This document shows, piece by piece, positions 37,207 to 45,314 of a DNA stretch of 64,000 nucleotides (positions are counted from its first letter, which is position 1; each line of letters begins with the position of its first letter). The DNA comes from Marinobacter sp. X15-166B (GTDB taxonomy: Bacteria; Pseudomonadota; Gammaproteobacteria; Pseudomonadales; Oleiphilaceae): the NCBI RefSeq assembly GCF_001752365.1, contig NZ_MEIY01000001.1, forward strand, positions 2,409,627 to 2,473,626, written 5' to 3'. The position numbers were made by a program, and so were the translations under genes. The notes under the pieces were generated by a model that saw only the letters and a program-made list of their open reading frames with translations, was not told where the DNA came from and made no database searches.

Positions 37207-38613
37207 ATGCTGGCAGTTATTCTTTCCGGTGGGTCTGGGACCCGCCTTTGGCCGTTATCACGGGAAACCTACCCCAAGCAGTTTCTTCCGGTGGTGACGG
37301 AAGAGTCTATGTTGGGAGAAACCATCAACCGCAGCCTCAAACTGGATGCATCCATTCGGGTGATGGCGATTACCAATGAGGATCACCGGTTTGTAGTGGC
37401 CGCTCATTTGCAAGGGCTGGCTGCGGACAACATGGCAAATATTATTCTTGAACCGGTGGGTCGCAACACCGCCCCGGCGATCGCACTGGCCGCGCTGGCT
37501 GCGGCGGAGCAGAACCCGGAAGAACTGTTGCTGGTGATGCCGTCGGATCATGTGCTGACGGATCAAGATGCGTTCAAGCGGGCAGTCGCCCTGGGGACAG
37601 AGGTTGCCGCCCGGGGGAAACTGGTCACCTTTGGCGTGGTACCGACCGCACCCCATACCGGTTACGGCTATATCAAGGCCGGCAACGACCAGGACGGCTA
37701 TGCGGATGTGGCGGCCTTTGTTGAAAAGCCCGATGAGCAAACCGCACTGGGTTATGTGGAGGACGGCAGCTACTTGTGGAACAGCGGCATGTTCCTGTTC
37801 CGTGCCGACCGTTATCTGCAGGAACTGGGGGAGCACCAGCCGGAGATGCTGGCGGCCTGCCAGCAGGCCTGGGCCCAGAAAGAAGGTGACCTGGACTTTG
37901 TACGCGTCGGTGCAGAGGCGTTTGCGACCTGTCCGGACGACTCCATCGATTACGCCGTTATGGAAAAAACCCGTGATGCGGTGGTGGTGCCTCTGGATGC
38001 CGGCTGGTCGGATGTCGGCTCCTGGTCGGCACTCTGGGAGCTGCAGCCCCACGACGACAACAACAACGTCTGCCACGGTGACGTGATTACCGAAGACGTG
38101 AGCGGTTCCTACATCCACTCCGAAGGCCGGTTGATTGCCGCCCTCGGGGTCAGTGATCACGTCATTGTGGAGACGGGCGACGTGGTGCTGGTGGCAGATC
38201 GCGCCCGGGTTCAGGATGTGAAAAAACTGGTCGAACAGGTCAGGGCGCAGGGGCGGGAAGAACACCGTTTTCACAAACAAGTGCATCGCCCCTGGGGCAC
38301 CTACGAAGGCATTGCGATGGGCAAACGCTTTCAGGTCAAACGCATTACCGTAAACCCCGGTGCGTCGCTGTCCTTGCAAAAGCACCATCACCGCGCCGAG
38401 CACTGGATTGTGGTGGAAGGCACGGCCAGTGTCACCCGGGGCGACGAGACCCTGTTGCTGAGCGAGGATGAGTCCACCTACATTCCGTTGGGGGTGACCC
38501 ACCGGCTGACCAACCCGGGGGTTATTCCACTGGGGTTGATTGAGGTGCAAACCGGCAGTTATCTGGGCGAAGACGACATAGTCCGCTTTGAGGACAGCTA
38601 TAACCGGGTTTAA
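37207..38613 (+). CDS. manC: Mannose-1-phosphate guanylyltransferase / mannose-6-phosphate isomerase
   Basis: This bifunctional 468-residue enzyme supplies GDP-mannose for polysaccharide. The N-terminal nucleotidyltransferase shows GGSGTRLWPLSRETYPKQFL and EPVGRNTAPAIALAAL. The C-terminal cupin (from about 350) is the type II isomerase domain with RPWGTYEGIAMG and QKHHHRAEHWIVVEGTA, including the metal-binding His residues. AAGGACGAGCG precedes the ATG. It ends before a clear hairpin. No exopolysaccharide cluster is adjacent, so the enzyme serves a pathway encoded elsewhere. Confidence 0.93.
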   Translation: MLAVILSGGSGTRLWPLSRETYPKQFLPVVTEESMLGETINRSLKLDASIRVMAITNEDHRFVVAAHLQGLAADNMANIILEPVGRNTAPAIALAALAAAEQNPEELLLVMPSDHVLTDQDAFKRAVALGTEVAARGKLVTFGVVPTAPHTGYGYIKAGNDQDGYADVAAFVEKPDEQTALGYVEDGSYLWNSGMFLFRADRYLQELGEHQPEMLAACQQAWAQKEGDLDFVRVGAEAFATCPDDSIDYAVMEKTRDAVVVPLDAGWSDVGSWSALWELQPHDDNNNVCHGDVITEDVSGSYIHSEGRLIAALGVSDHVIVETGDVVLVADRARVQDVKKLVEQVRAQGREEHRFHKQVHRPWGTYEGIAMGKRFQVKRITVNPGASLSLQKHHHRAEHWIVVEGTASVTRGDETLLLSEDESTYIPLGVTHRLTNPGVIPLGLIEVQTGSYLGEDDIVRFEDSYNRV

Positions 38614-38642
38614 CCCTCTGTCGGCATAGACAGCGCAGAACC

Positions 38643-38665
38643 CTGCCGGCCAGGAAGGCCGGCAG
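38643..38665 (+). terminator. Hairpin after the GDP-mannose gene
   Basis: CTGCCGGCC (38643-38651) and GGCCGGCAG (38657-38665) form a perfect 9-bp stem with a 5-nt loop, 30 nt past the stop. There is no clear U-run, so termination is likely but not certain. Confidence 0.5.
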
Positions 38666-38695
38666 CTATGCTCTGACTGGCAAAAGGAATTTGCG

Positions 38696-40009
38696 ATGAA
38701 CTCATGGCAGGAGTGCCTCAGTCCACAGTGTCAGGTTGTGTTGCAACGCACCCGGGAACAGGTGGTGCAGCGGGGTGGTTATGCCATCACCGTCGAAGAT
38801 TTTCTGCTGATGCTGATTGAGTACGACCCCGAAATCCCCCGGTTTCTCCGTGTTCGCGGGGTTGATCTGGATGAGCTGATCCGCACCATTCAATGCGAAC
38901 AGCCCATCGTGACGGCGGTGGACGGTGAGAGTGGCCTGTCCTCGCAGCTGCAGTACTGGTTCGCTACGGCGCGGGAGGCGTCCGAAGCCCCCGCCCTGGA
39001 TTGGTCCGAATTGTTTGAGGCGCTGGTGCGCCGGGCGGACCGCCTGCAAAACAAAGCCTATGTGAGTGTGCTGGAGCAGATTACCGACTGGGCCGCATTA
39101 CCCGGGATCTGCCCGGGCGCTGCCGCCGGATTGCCATCAGCTCAGCCGGTGGTGGTCACGGATCCCCGCTGGCTGGCACTGTCCGAGGATATTGCGGTAC
39201 TCCTGTCCGCCAACCCCCAGGCCCTGGTGTGGCTCAAGGGCGACCGCGGCAGCGGCAAGACGACCTGGTTGCACACCTTGGTGCCTTCGCTGGACGCGGG
39301 GTTTCTCTGGCTGGACCTGCGCACCGAAACGGAAGTCATGGGGCGGCTGGAGCAAACCTGTCTGCCCCGGGAAAGCGACCCGGCCCCGGTGTTGATTCTG
39401 GATAACACCTCGCCCGCGGATCTGGAACAGATACTCCAGCTGCCCGACTCCATTGCCCGGTTGCTCCTGTCCTATCACGGCCCGGTCCTGTTGATCAGTC
39501 CCCAGACCGCGGACGACAGCAACGCGGGCCGGCTGTTGGAACGTCGTCTTGGGCGTGCCCTGGACGTTGTGAACATGCCACCCTCGAGCCCGGGTCAGAT
39601 TCACGCGGTGGTGACCTCCCATCAGTCCGCCATCGAAAAACGCTGGCAAGTAGAGGTGACGGCAGAAACGCTCCACTACGTGGCCTTCGGCCAACCCGGA
39701 TTCTGCACATCCCCCGGCATGGCGTTGCAATGGCTGGAGCGGGCTTGCGCCCGGCTGGCTCTGGCGGTTGAACGGACGCCGCTTGAAAGCCAGTGCCTGG
39801 GCGGTGAAATCGACAGTTTGCGCCGGCAGATCCTGATTCGTCTGGCCCGCAATGAGCCGGTGGCGGCGCTGGAAGAGACCCTGGCTGAGCTGGCGTCACA
39901 GCGGGCGGCGATTGATACGCAATGGTCGGCCCGCAAAGCCCGGGGCGAGTCCCGGCGTCTGGCGGTCGCGGATCTTGAGCGGGAGCGTCAGTGCTGGACG
40001 ACAACATAG
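38696..40009 (+). CDS. Truncated ClpB/ClpV-like ATPase: Clp N-domain, degenerate NBD1 and M-domain-like end
   Basis: The 437 residues look like the front half of a Hsp100 protein. Residues 1-130 resemble the Clp N-terminal repeats (ITVEDFLLMLIEYDPEIPRFLRV resembles the first repeat; a second follows). An AAA-like core has Walker A GDRGSGKT at 182-189 and a Walker-B-like VLILDN near 233 without the usual Glu. From about 340 comes a small-domain/M-domain-like stretch (PGMALQWLERACARLALAVE, and a coiled coil with LEETLAELASQRAAIDTQW). It stops before a second ATPase domain. It follows its own ribosome site (AAAGGAATTTGCG). Disaggregase or T6SS ClpV ancestry is inference; the function is unknown. 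Confidence 0.65.
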   Translation: MNSWQECLSPQCQVVLQRTREQVVQRGGYAITVEDFLLMLIEYDPEIPRFLRVRGVDLDELIRTIQCEQPIVTAVDGESGLSSQLQYWFATAREASEAPALDWSELFEALVRRADRLQNKAYVSVLEQITDWAALPGICPGAAAGLPSAQPVVVTDPRWLALSEDIAVLLSANPQALVWLKGDRGSGKTTWLHTLVPSLDAGFLWLDLRTETEVMGRLEQTCLPRESDPAPVLILDNTSPADLEQILQLPDSIARLLLSYHGPVLLISPQTADDSNAGRLLERRLGRALDVVNMPPSSPGQIHAVVTSHQSAIEKRWQVEVTAETLHYVAFGQPGFCTSPGMALQWLERACARLALAVERTPLESQCLGGEIDSLRRQILIRLARNEPVAALEETLAELASQRAAIDTQWSARKARGESRRLAVADLERERQCWTTT

Positions 40010-40074
40010 TTGCAGCCTTGCGTGTCCGCCGTCACTATGGCGGTCACGAATTGATGACGCAGGAGAGCGCGCAA

Positions 40075-40446
40075 GTGCAGGATCTCGAAATATACGTACG
40101 CGATCTGGAAACAGAAGACCTGATCAAGTGGCTGGCGGGGCACTTCGAGCAGGTGGAGGTTAGTAGTGACACAGACCGGGCCATCAAGGGGCGGGCAGTC
40201 TATCAGGGCGATCCGGTGCAGCTCAGTGTTTACCGCGGGGTGATGGGCAAACGGTACAGCTCGGTGGTACTGGAGGGCGCAACCTTACCCTGGGAGACCG
40301 ACCTGTCCTGTGCCCGCAGCGCCTACCATGGCCTGGCGGTGGAAATTCGCTGCAGTGCCGGCGAATGGAAAGAAGGGGACGCGGTTGAAGATGACAAATG
40401 GTGGCGGGTGGACGCCCGAGGAGAGCAACTGGTCGTCTGGAACTGA
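40075..40446 (+). CDS. Small unknown protein downstream of ClpB-like gene, GTG start
   Basis: These 123 residues start at a GTG at 40075 with AGGAG about 9 nt upstream; an in-frame ATG at 40054 is the alternative. The sequence (DLEIYVRDLETEDLIKWLAG, and a W-rich end DDKWWRVDARGEQLVVWN) has alternating strands and helices and no signal or membrane segment. I do not recognise the family. The 65-nt gap suggests co-transcription with the ClpB-like protein, and the two may work together. A bidirectional hairpin ends the unit. Confidence 0.6.
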   Translation: MQDLEIYVRDLETEDLIKWLAGHFEQVEVSSDTDRAIKGRAVYQGDPVQLSVYRGVMGKRYSSVVLEGATLPWETDLSCARSAYHGLAVEIRCSAGEWKEGDAVEDDKWWRVDARGEQLVVWN

Positions 40447-40471
40447 TGTCGGGCTATGGCCCGGGGGAGCA

Positions 40472-40502
40472 CTGACAGAAGCGGACCCGCCGCTTCTGTC
40501 AG
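40472..40502. terminator. 13-bp bidirectional terminator-like hairpin
   Basis: CTGACAGAAGCGG (40472-40484) and CCGCTTCTGTCAG (40490-40502) form a perfect 13-bp stem with a 5-nt loop, between the convergent small unknown gene and the cold-shock-domain gene. Confidence 0.7.
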
Positions 40503-40509
40503 CGGAACC

Positions 40510-41061
40510 TTACTCGTCGCTCAGAATGGACACGTTGTCCGCCTGAAGACCTTTATCGGCATCAATCACGTTAAACCGAACCAGTTGTCCCTGGCGCAGC
40601 ACGCGGCGACCGCGCCCGCGGATGGCGCGGAAATGGACAAACACTTCCTCGCCGTTTTCACGGACAATAAAGCCAAAGCCTTTCTTCACATTGAACCACT
40701 TGACGGTGCCGTCTTCGTCACCTTCCGGACCTTCGTCTTCGTCATCGTAGTCGTCTTCGTAGTCATTGGTCCCGGCGGCGTGGCGGGCCGGGGCGGCACG
40801 ATTACCGGTGCGCTGACGCCCGGCGAAAGCAATGGCAAGAAACCCCGCCAGACCGAACAGCAATACCGCGATCAGGTAAGCGGCAATGCCCTGCGCGCTG
40901 CCTATCACGAACGCAGGGTTGGATGCTGATTCATTGGAACCGGCTTGAGACAGAATCAGGAAAACTTCCGGTGTAAAGGCAAGCAGGGCAAAGGTTAAAA
41001 TAAAAGGCGCTGGAATAGCGATCAGAATAGCCAGAAGGATCGCTTTTGCTGGATTACGCAT
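40510..41061 (-). CDS. Membrane-anchored cold-shock-domain protein
   Basis: These 183 residues have two hydrophobic helices (about 8-35 and 53-80), a highly acidic linker ([19 protein letters not shown]), and a C-terminal cold-shock domain with the RNP motifs [15 protein letters not shown] and EEVFVHF. The cold-shock domain should bind single-stranded RNA or DNA and, by topology, face the cytoplasm if both helices cross. GGAGA lies upstream of the ATG. The combination of an N-terminal two-helix anchor with a C-terminal CSD is less common than free Csp. The function is unknown, possibly localised RNA handling. Confidence 0.85.
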   Translation of the reverse strand: MRNPAKAILLAILIAIPAPFILTFALLAFTPEVFLILSQAGSNESASNPAFVIGSAQGIAAYLIAVLLFGLAGFLAIAFAGRQRTGNRAAPARHAAGTNDYEDDYDDEDEGPEGDEDGTVKWFNVKKGFGFIVRENGEEVFVHFRAIRGRGRRVLRQGQLVRFNVIDADKGLQADNVSILSDE

Positions 41062-41248
41062 TGACGAGAGATTCTCCGTTAATCAAACACTAACAAATAT
41101 AAGCCGAATATCGCGTACACTTGGAACGTCGGCCGTTGAATCCATCACTGTCATTCGTATATCTGGGAGCAGTGAGGGGTAAAAGCGGCATGATAACAGA
41201 TAAACCGAACCACTGACCAAGCAACCTGTGCATTTGGACCAGAAAGGT

Positions 41249-41467
41249 ATGAATGAAGCAACGATCGAAGAACGGCTTAACGAACTCGAAATCCGGGTAG
41301 CCTTTCAGGATGATGTGATCAATACACTCAGTGAACAGATTGCCCGCCAGGAGCTGGATATCCGTGAGCTGTGGCACGCCAAGCAGCACCTGCACAAGCA
41401 ACTCAAGGATATGGCCCCCTCCAATATCCGGGCGGAAGAAGACGAAACACCCCCGCCACACTACTAA
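41249..41467 (+). CDS. slyX: SlyX family protein
   Basis: This small coiled-coil protein has 72 residues from the ATG at 41249 (MNEATIEERLNELEIRVAF), ending ETPPPHY, the conserved SlyX tail. The length equals that of E. coli SlyX. A GTG at 41228 would add seven residues; the ribosome site does not settle it. The function of SlyX is unknown. It sits between the cold-shock protein and dapE, convergent with the latter. Confidence 0.88.
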   Translation: MNEATIEERLNELEIRVAFQDDVINTLSEQIARQELDIRELWHAKQHLHKQLKDMAPSNIRAEEDETPPPHY

Positions 41468-41495
41468 CCGGCAGTGCCCGGTACCCGCCCGGGGC

Positions 41496-42627
<1,132 letters not shown>

Positions 42628-42654
42628 GGGTGAATCCGGCGTCCATTGAACGTG

Positions 42655-43683
42655 TTAATTGTTGGCGTGGAGTTGATCGTTCAGCTCGATGGCGGTCTTG
42701 TTGGTTTTGCACTCGACCGCCCCGCTGGTGCTGTTTCGGCGGAACAGCAGGTCGGCCTTGTTGGCCAGATCCCGTGCCTTGACCCACTCAACCAGGGTGT
42801 TGTGCTCGTCCAGCAACGCTACCTTGGTGCCGGCGGTGATGTACAGCCCCGCTTCCACCGTGCAGCGGTCGCCCAGGGGAATGCCGATACCGGCGTTCGC
42901 GCCGATCAGGCAGTTTTTCCCGACGGCAATGACCAGGTTACCGCCACCGGAGAGGGTGCCCATGGTCGAGCAGCCGCCGCCCAGATCAGAACCACGGCCG
43001 ACGACCACCCCTGCCGAAATCCGGCCTTCCACCATGCTGGTGCCTTCGGTCCCGGCATTGAAGTTAATAAACCCTTCATGCATGACCGTGGTGCCTTCAC
43101 CCACGTAGGCCCCCAGACGCACCCGCGCGGCGTCGGCAATGCGCACCCCGGCTGGTACCACGTAGTCGGTCATCTGGGGAAATTTATCGACGGATTTCAC
43201 CGCCAGTGGGCGGCCAGCCAGCCGGGCGCTCAGCTGGCGTTCCGGCAACTCGGCCAAATCAATCGCGCCTTCGCTGGTCCAGGCCACGTTGGGCAGCAAT
43301 CCGAAGATCCCGTCCAGTTTCACCTGGTGAGGTTTCGCCAGCCGGTGGGAAATCAGGTGCAGCTTCAGGTAGACCTCGGGGGTGCTTGCGGCGGTGGTGT
43401 CGGTTTCCAGGATGGTCAGGCTCAACGGCCGGGTGGCGGTGGCGAATCGTGCCGCCAGTTGCGCCTGTTCGTCCAGGCCAGCCTGGCGCAGGGCCGTGGC
43501 CAGCTCCGTAAGCTGCTCGGCGGTGGGCTCCATGGCCTGATTGCCGCCCGGGTAGTTCAACACCTTGGCGCAGGTGTCGATCAGGCGCCGGTCGGGGCTC
43601 AGTATGGGGCGCGGATAAAACACCTCCAGCCAGTCACCTTGTTGGTTGTGGGTGCCCACACCGATTCCGAATGCAAAGCTCAT
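42655..43683 (-). CDS. dapD: 2,3,4,5-tetrahydropyridine-2,6-dicarboxylate N-succinyltransferase (DapD)
   Basis: This 342-residue enzyme succinylates tetrahydrodipicolinate in the lysine/diaminopimelate pathway. It is the longer DapD type with a left-handed beta-helix made of hexapeptide repeats (VRLGAYVGEGTTVMHEGFIN, GRISAGVVVGRGSDLGGG, GKNCLIGANAGIGIPLGDRC). The ATG at 43683 has GGAGG upstream and overlaps the arsC-like stop by 4 nt (ATGA), so the two are coupled. The gene is flanked by dapC and dapE, placing three successive pathway steps together. Confidence 0.93.
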   Translation of the reverse strand: MSFAFGIGVGTHNQQGDWLEVFYPRPILSPDRRLIDTCAKVLNYPGGNQAMEPTAEQLTELATALRQAGLDEQAQLAARFATATRPLSLTILETDTTAASTPEVYLKLHLISHRLAKPHQVKLDGIFGLLPNVAWTSEGAIDLAELPERQLSARLAGRPLAVKSVDKFPQMTDYVVPAGVRIADAARVRLGAYVGEGTTVMHEGFINFNAGTEGTSMVEGRISAGVVVGRGSDLGGGCSTMGTLSGGGNLVIAVGKNCLIGANAGIGIPLGDRCTVEAGLYITAGTKVALLDEHNTLVEWVKARDLANKADLLFRRNSTSGAVECKTNKTAIELNDQLHANN

Positions 43684-44036
43684 AGGACGGCCTCCCCCTG
43701 GAGAAATTGCGCCCACTCGCCGGCATTAAAACCGATGCGGGTGCCGGTGGTGTGTTCGCTGACCGGGCGTTTGATGATTGCCGGGTTGTCGAGCATGATG
43801 CGGTGAGCCGATTCGGCTGTCATGCCGTCACGCACCTCTTGCGGCAGTTGCCGCCAGGTGGTGCCGCGCCGGTTGATCAGTGCCTCCCAGCCAAGACTTG
43901 CCTCCCACTGGCTGAGTTTTTCGCTGCTGAGGCCATCCTTTCTGAAATCGTGAAAGGTGTAAGGGATGTTGGCCTCATTCAGCCATTTGCGGGCTTTTCT
44001 CACCGTGTCGCAGTTGTTGATGCCGTACAGTTTCAT
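43680..44036 (-). CDS. ArsC/Spx family thioredoxin-fold protein (YffB-like)
   Basis: This 118-residue protein has the ArsC-like fold: N-terminal MKLYGINNCDTVRKARKWL with a single Cys at residue 9, and INRRGTTWRQL plus IIKRPV further on. It is a YffB-type relative that in many gammaproteobacteria sits between dap genes. Genuine arsenate reduction is doubtful because the context is lysine synthesis and the family role is unsettled; glutathione-linked thiol chemistry has been suggested. It is coupled to dapD by a 4-nt overlap. Confidence 0.88.
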   Translation of the reverse strand: MKLYGINNCDTVRKARKWLNEANIPYTFHDFRKDGLSSEKLSQWEASLGWEALINRRGTTWRQLPQEVRDGMTAESAHRIMLDNPAIIKRPVSEHTTGTRIGFNAGEWAQFLQGEAVL

Positions 44037-44105
44037 AGCAGAATTCCGTGTTGTCTCAGAGTGTCTGGTTCATTGCAGGGCCGTGGGTCCATCCCGGTTG
44101 GGGGG

Positions 44106-45314
44106 CTATTGCCCGGTACCGCGGGCTTGCAGGTAAGTGACAATGCGTTGGGCCGCTTCCACACATTCTTCCAGCGGGGCAACCAGCGCCATGCGGACCC
44201 GGTTAGCCCCGGGGTTGTAGCCATCCACCTCCCGGGACAGATAACGCCCCGGCAGCAGGTGCACATTTTGTTGTGCGGCGAGTTCCAGTGCAAAGGTTTC
44301 ATCATCCACCGGTGTTTCCGGCCATAAATAGAAGCCGGCAGCGGGGTAATCCACCGCCATCACCTGTCGCAAAATGGGCACAACGGCGTCGAATTTTTCC
44401 CGGTAGGCCCTTCGGTTGTCGCGCACATGGTCTTCATCCTGCCAGGCGGCAATGCTCGCCAACTGATTGTGGATGGGCATGGCGCAACCGTGGTAGGTGC
44501 GGTATTGAAGGTAGCGGGCCAGAACCTCGCCGTCGCCGGCGACAAAACCGGAGCGCAGCCCGGGCAGGTTGCTGCGCTTGGACAGGCTGTGGAACACGAT
44601 GCAGTTCCGGTAATCGTGCCGGCCCATGGTTGCACAGGCCTGCAGCAGACCGACCGGTGGCGAGTTTTCGTCCGGGTAGAGTTCCGAGTAGCACTCGTCA
44701 GACGCTACAATAAAATCATGGCGGTCTGCCAGTTCGATCACTTTGATCAGGGTTGCCATCGGAATCACCGCGCCGCTGGGGTTGCCGGGGGAACACAGAA
44801 ACAGGATCTGGCAGTCCCGCCACACGGATTCCGGTACCGCATCGAAATCAGGAATAAAGCCATTGCTGCCGTCGCAGGGCAGATACACGGGGGATGCTCC
44901 GGCCAGTAACGCCGCGCCCTCGTAAATCTGATAGAAGGGGTTCGGGCTGACCACGGCTGCGGGGCGACTGGCATCGATCACCGCCTGCACCAGCGAAAAA
45001 ATGCCCTCGCGGGTGCCGTTGACCGGGACCAGGTTGCGCGCAGCGGTCAGGGTGCCGGGGGGCAGTTGAAAACGGCGGGTAGCCCAGGCCGCCATGGCTT
45101 CCCGGAACGCATCCATGCCTTTGGTGGTGGGGTAGTTCGCCAGCCGGTCCAGATTGTCGGCCAGAGTCTGGCGGACAAACCCGGGGGCCGGGTGCTGGGG
45201 TTCGCCAATGCCGAGGGATATCGGCGCCAGGTGGGCCGGAGTGTTGATGCCCGCTTTCAGTTTGTTGAGCTTTTCAAACGGGTATGGGTGTAACCGGGAC
45301 AGGTTCGGGTTCAT
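44106..45314 (-). CDS. dapC: Succinyldiaminopimelate transaminase (DapC)
   Basis: This 402-residue fold-type I PLP aminotransferase makes N-succinyl-LL-diaminopimelate. Visible are the PLP-binding region (VVSPNPFYQIYEGAALLAG), SDECYSELYPDE with the pyridine-N-contacting Asp, and the Schiff-base Lys in FHSLSKRSNLPGLRSGF. The start overlaps the glnD stop by 4 nt. With dapD and dapE it covers the succinylase branch between tetrahydrodipicolinate and LL-DAP. A 69-nt gap separates it from the arsC-like gene. Confidence 0.92.
   Translation of the reverse strand: MNPNLSRLHPYPFEKLNKLKAGINTPAHLAPISLGIGEPQHPAPGFVRQTLADNLDRLANYPTTKGMDAFREAMAAWATRRFQLPPGTLTAARNLVPVNGTREGIFSLVQAVIDASRPAAVVSPNPFYQIYEGAALLAGASPVYLPCDGSNGFIPDFDAVPESVWRDCQILFLCSPGNPSGAVIPMATLIKVIELADRHDFIVASDECYSELYPDENSPPVGLLQACATMGRHDYRNCIVFHSLSKRSNLPGLRSGFVAGDGEVLARYLQYRTYHGCAMPIHNQLASIAAWQDEDHVRDNRRAYREKFDAVVPILRQVMAVDYPAAGFYLWPETPVDDETFALELAAQQNVHLLPGRYLSREVDGYNPGANRVRMALVAPLEECVEAAQRIVTYLQARGTGQ

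Noticed and set aside
34643..40446. A type VI secretion locus
   Set aside because: Only a broken vgrG and a distant ClpB/ClpV-like fragment occur, separated by gloA and manC; no tssBC, hcp or baseplate genes are present.
43680..44036. Arsenate reductase function for the ArsC-like protein
   Set aside because: It belongs to the YffB-like branch embedded in dap genes with no ars genes nearby; only the fold is supported.
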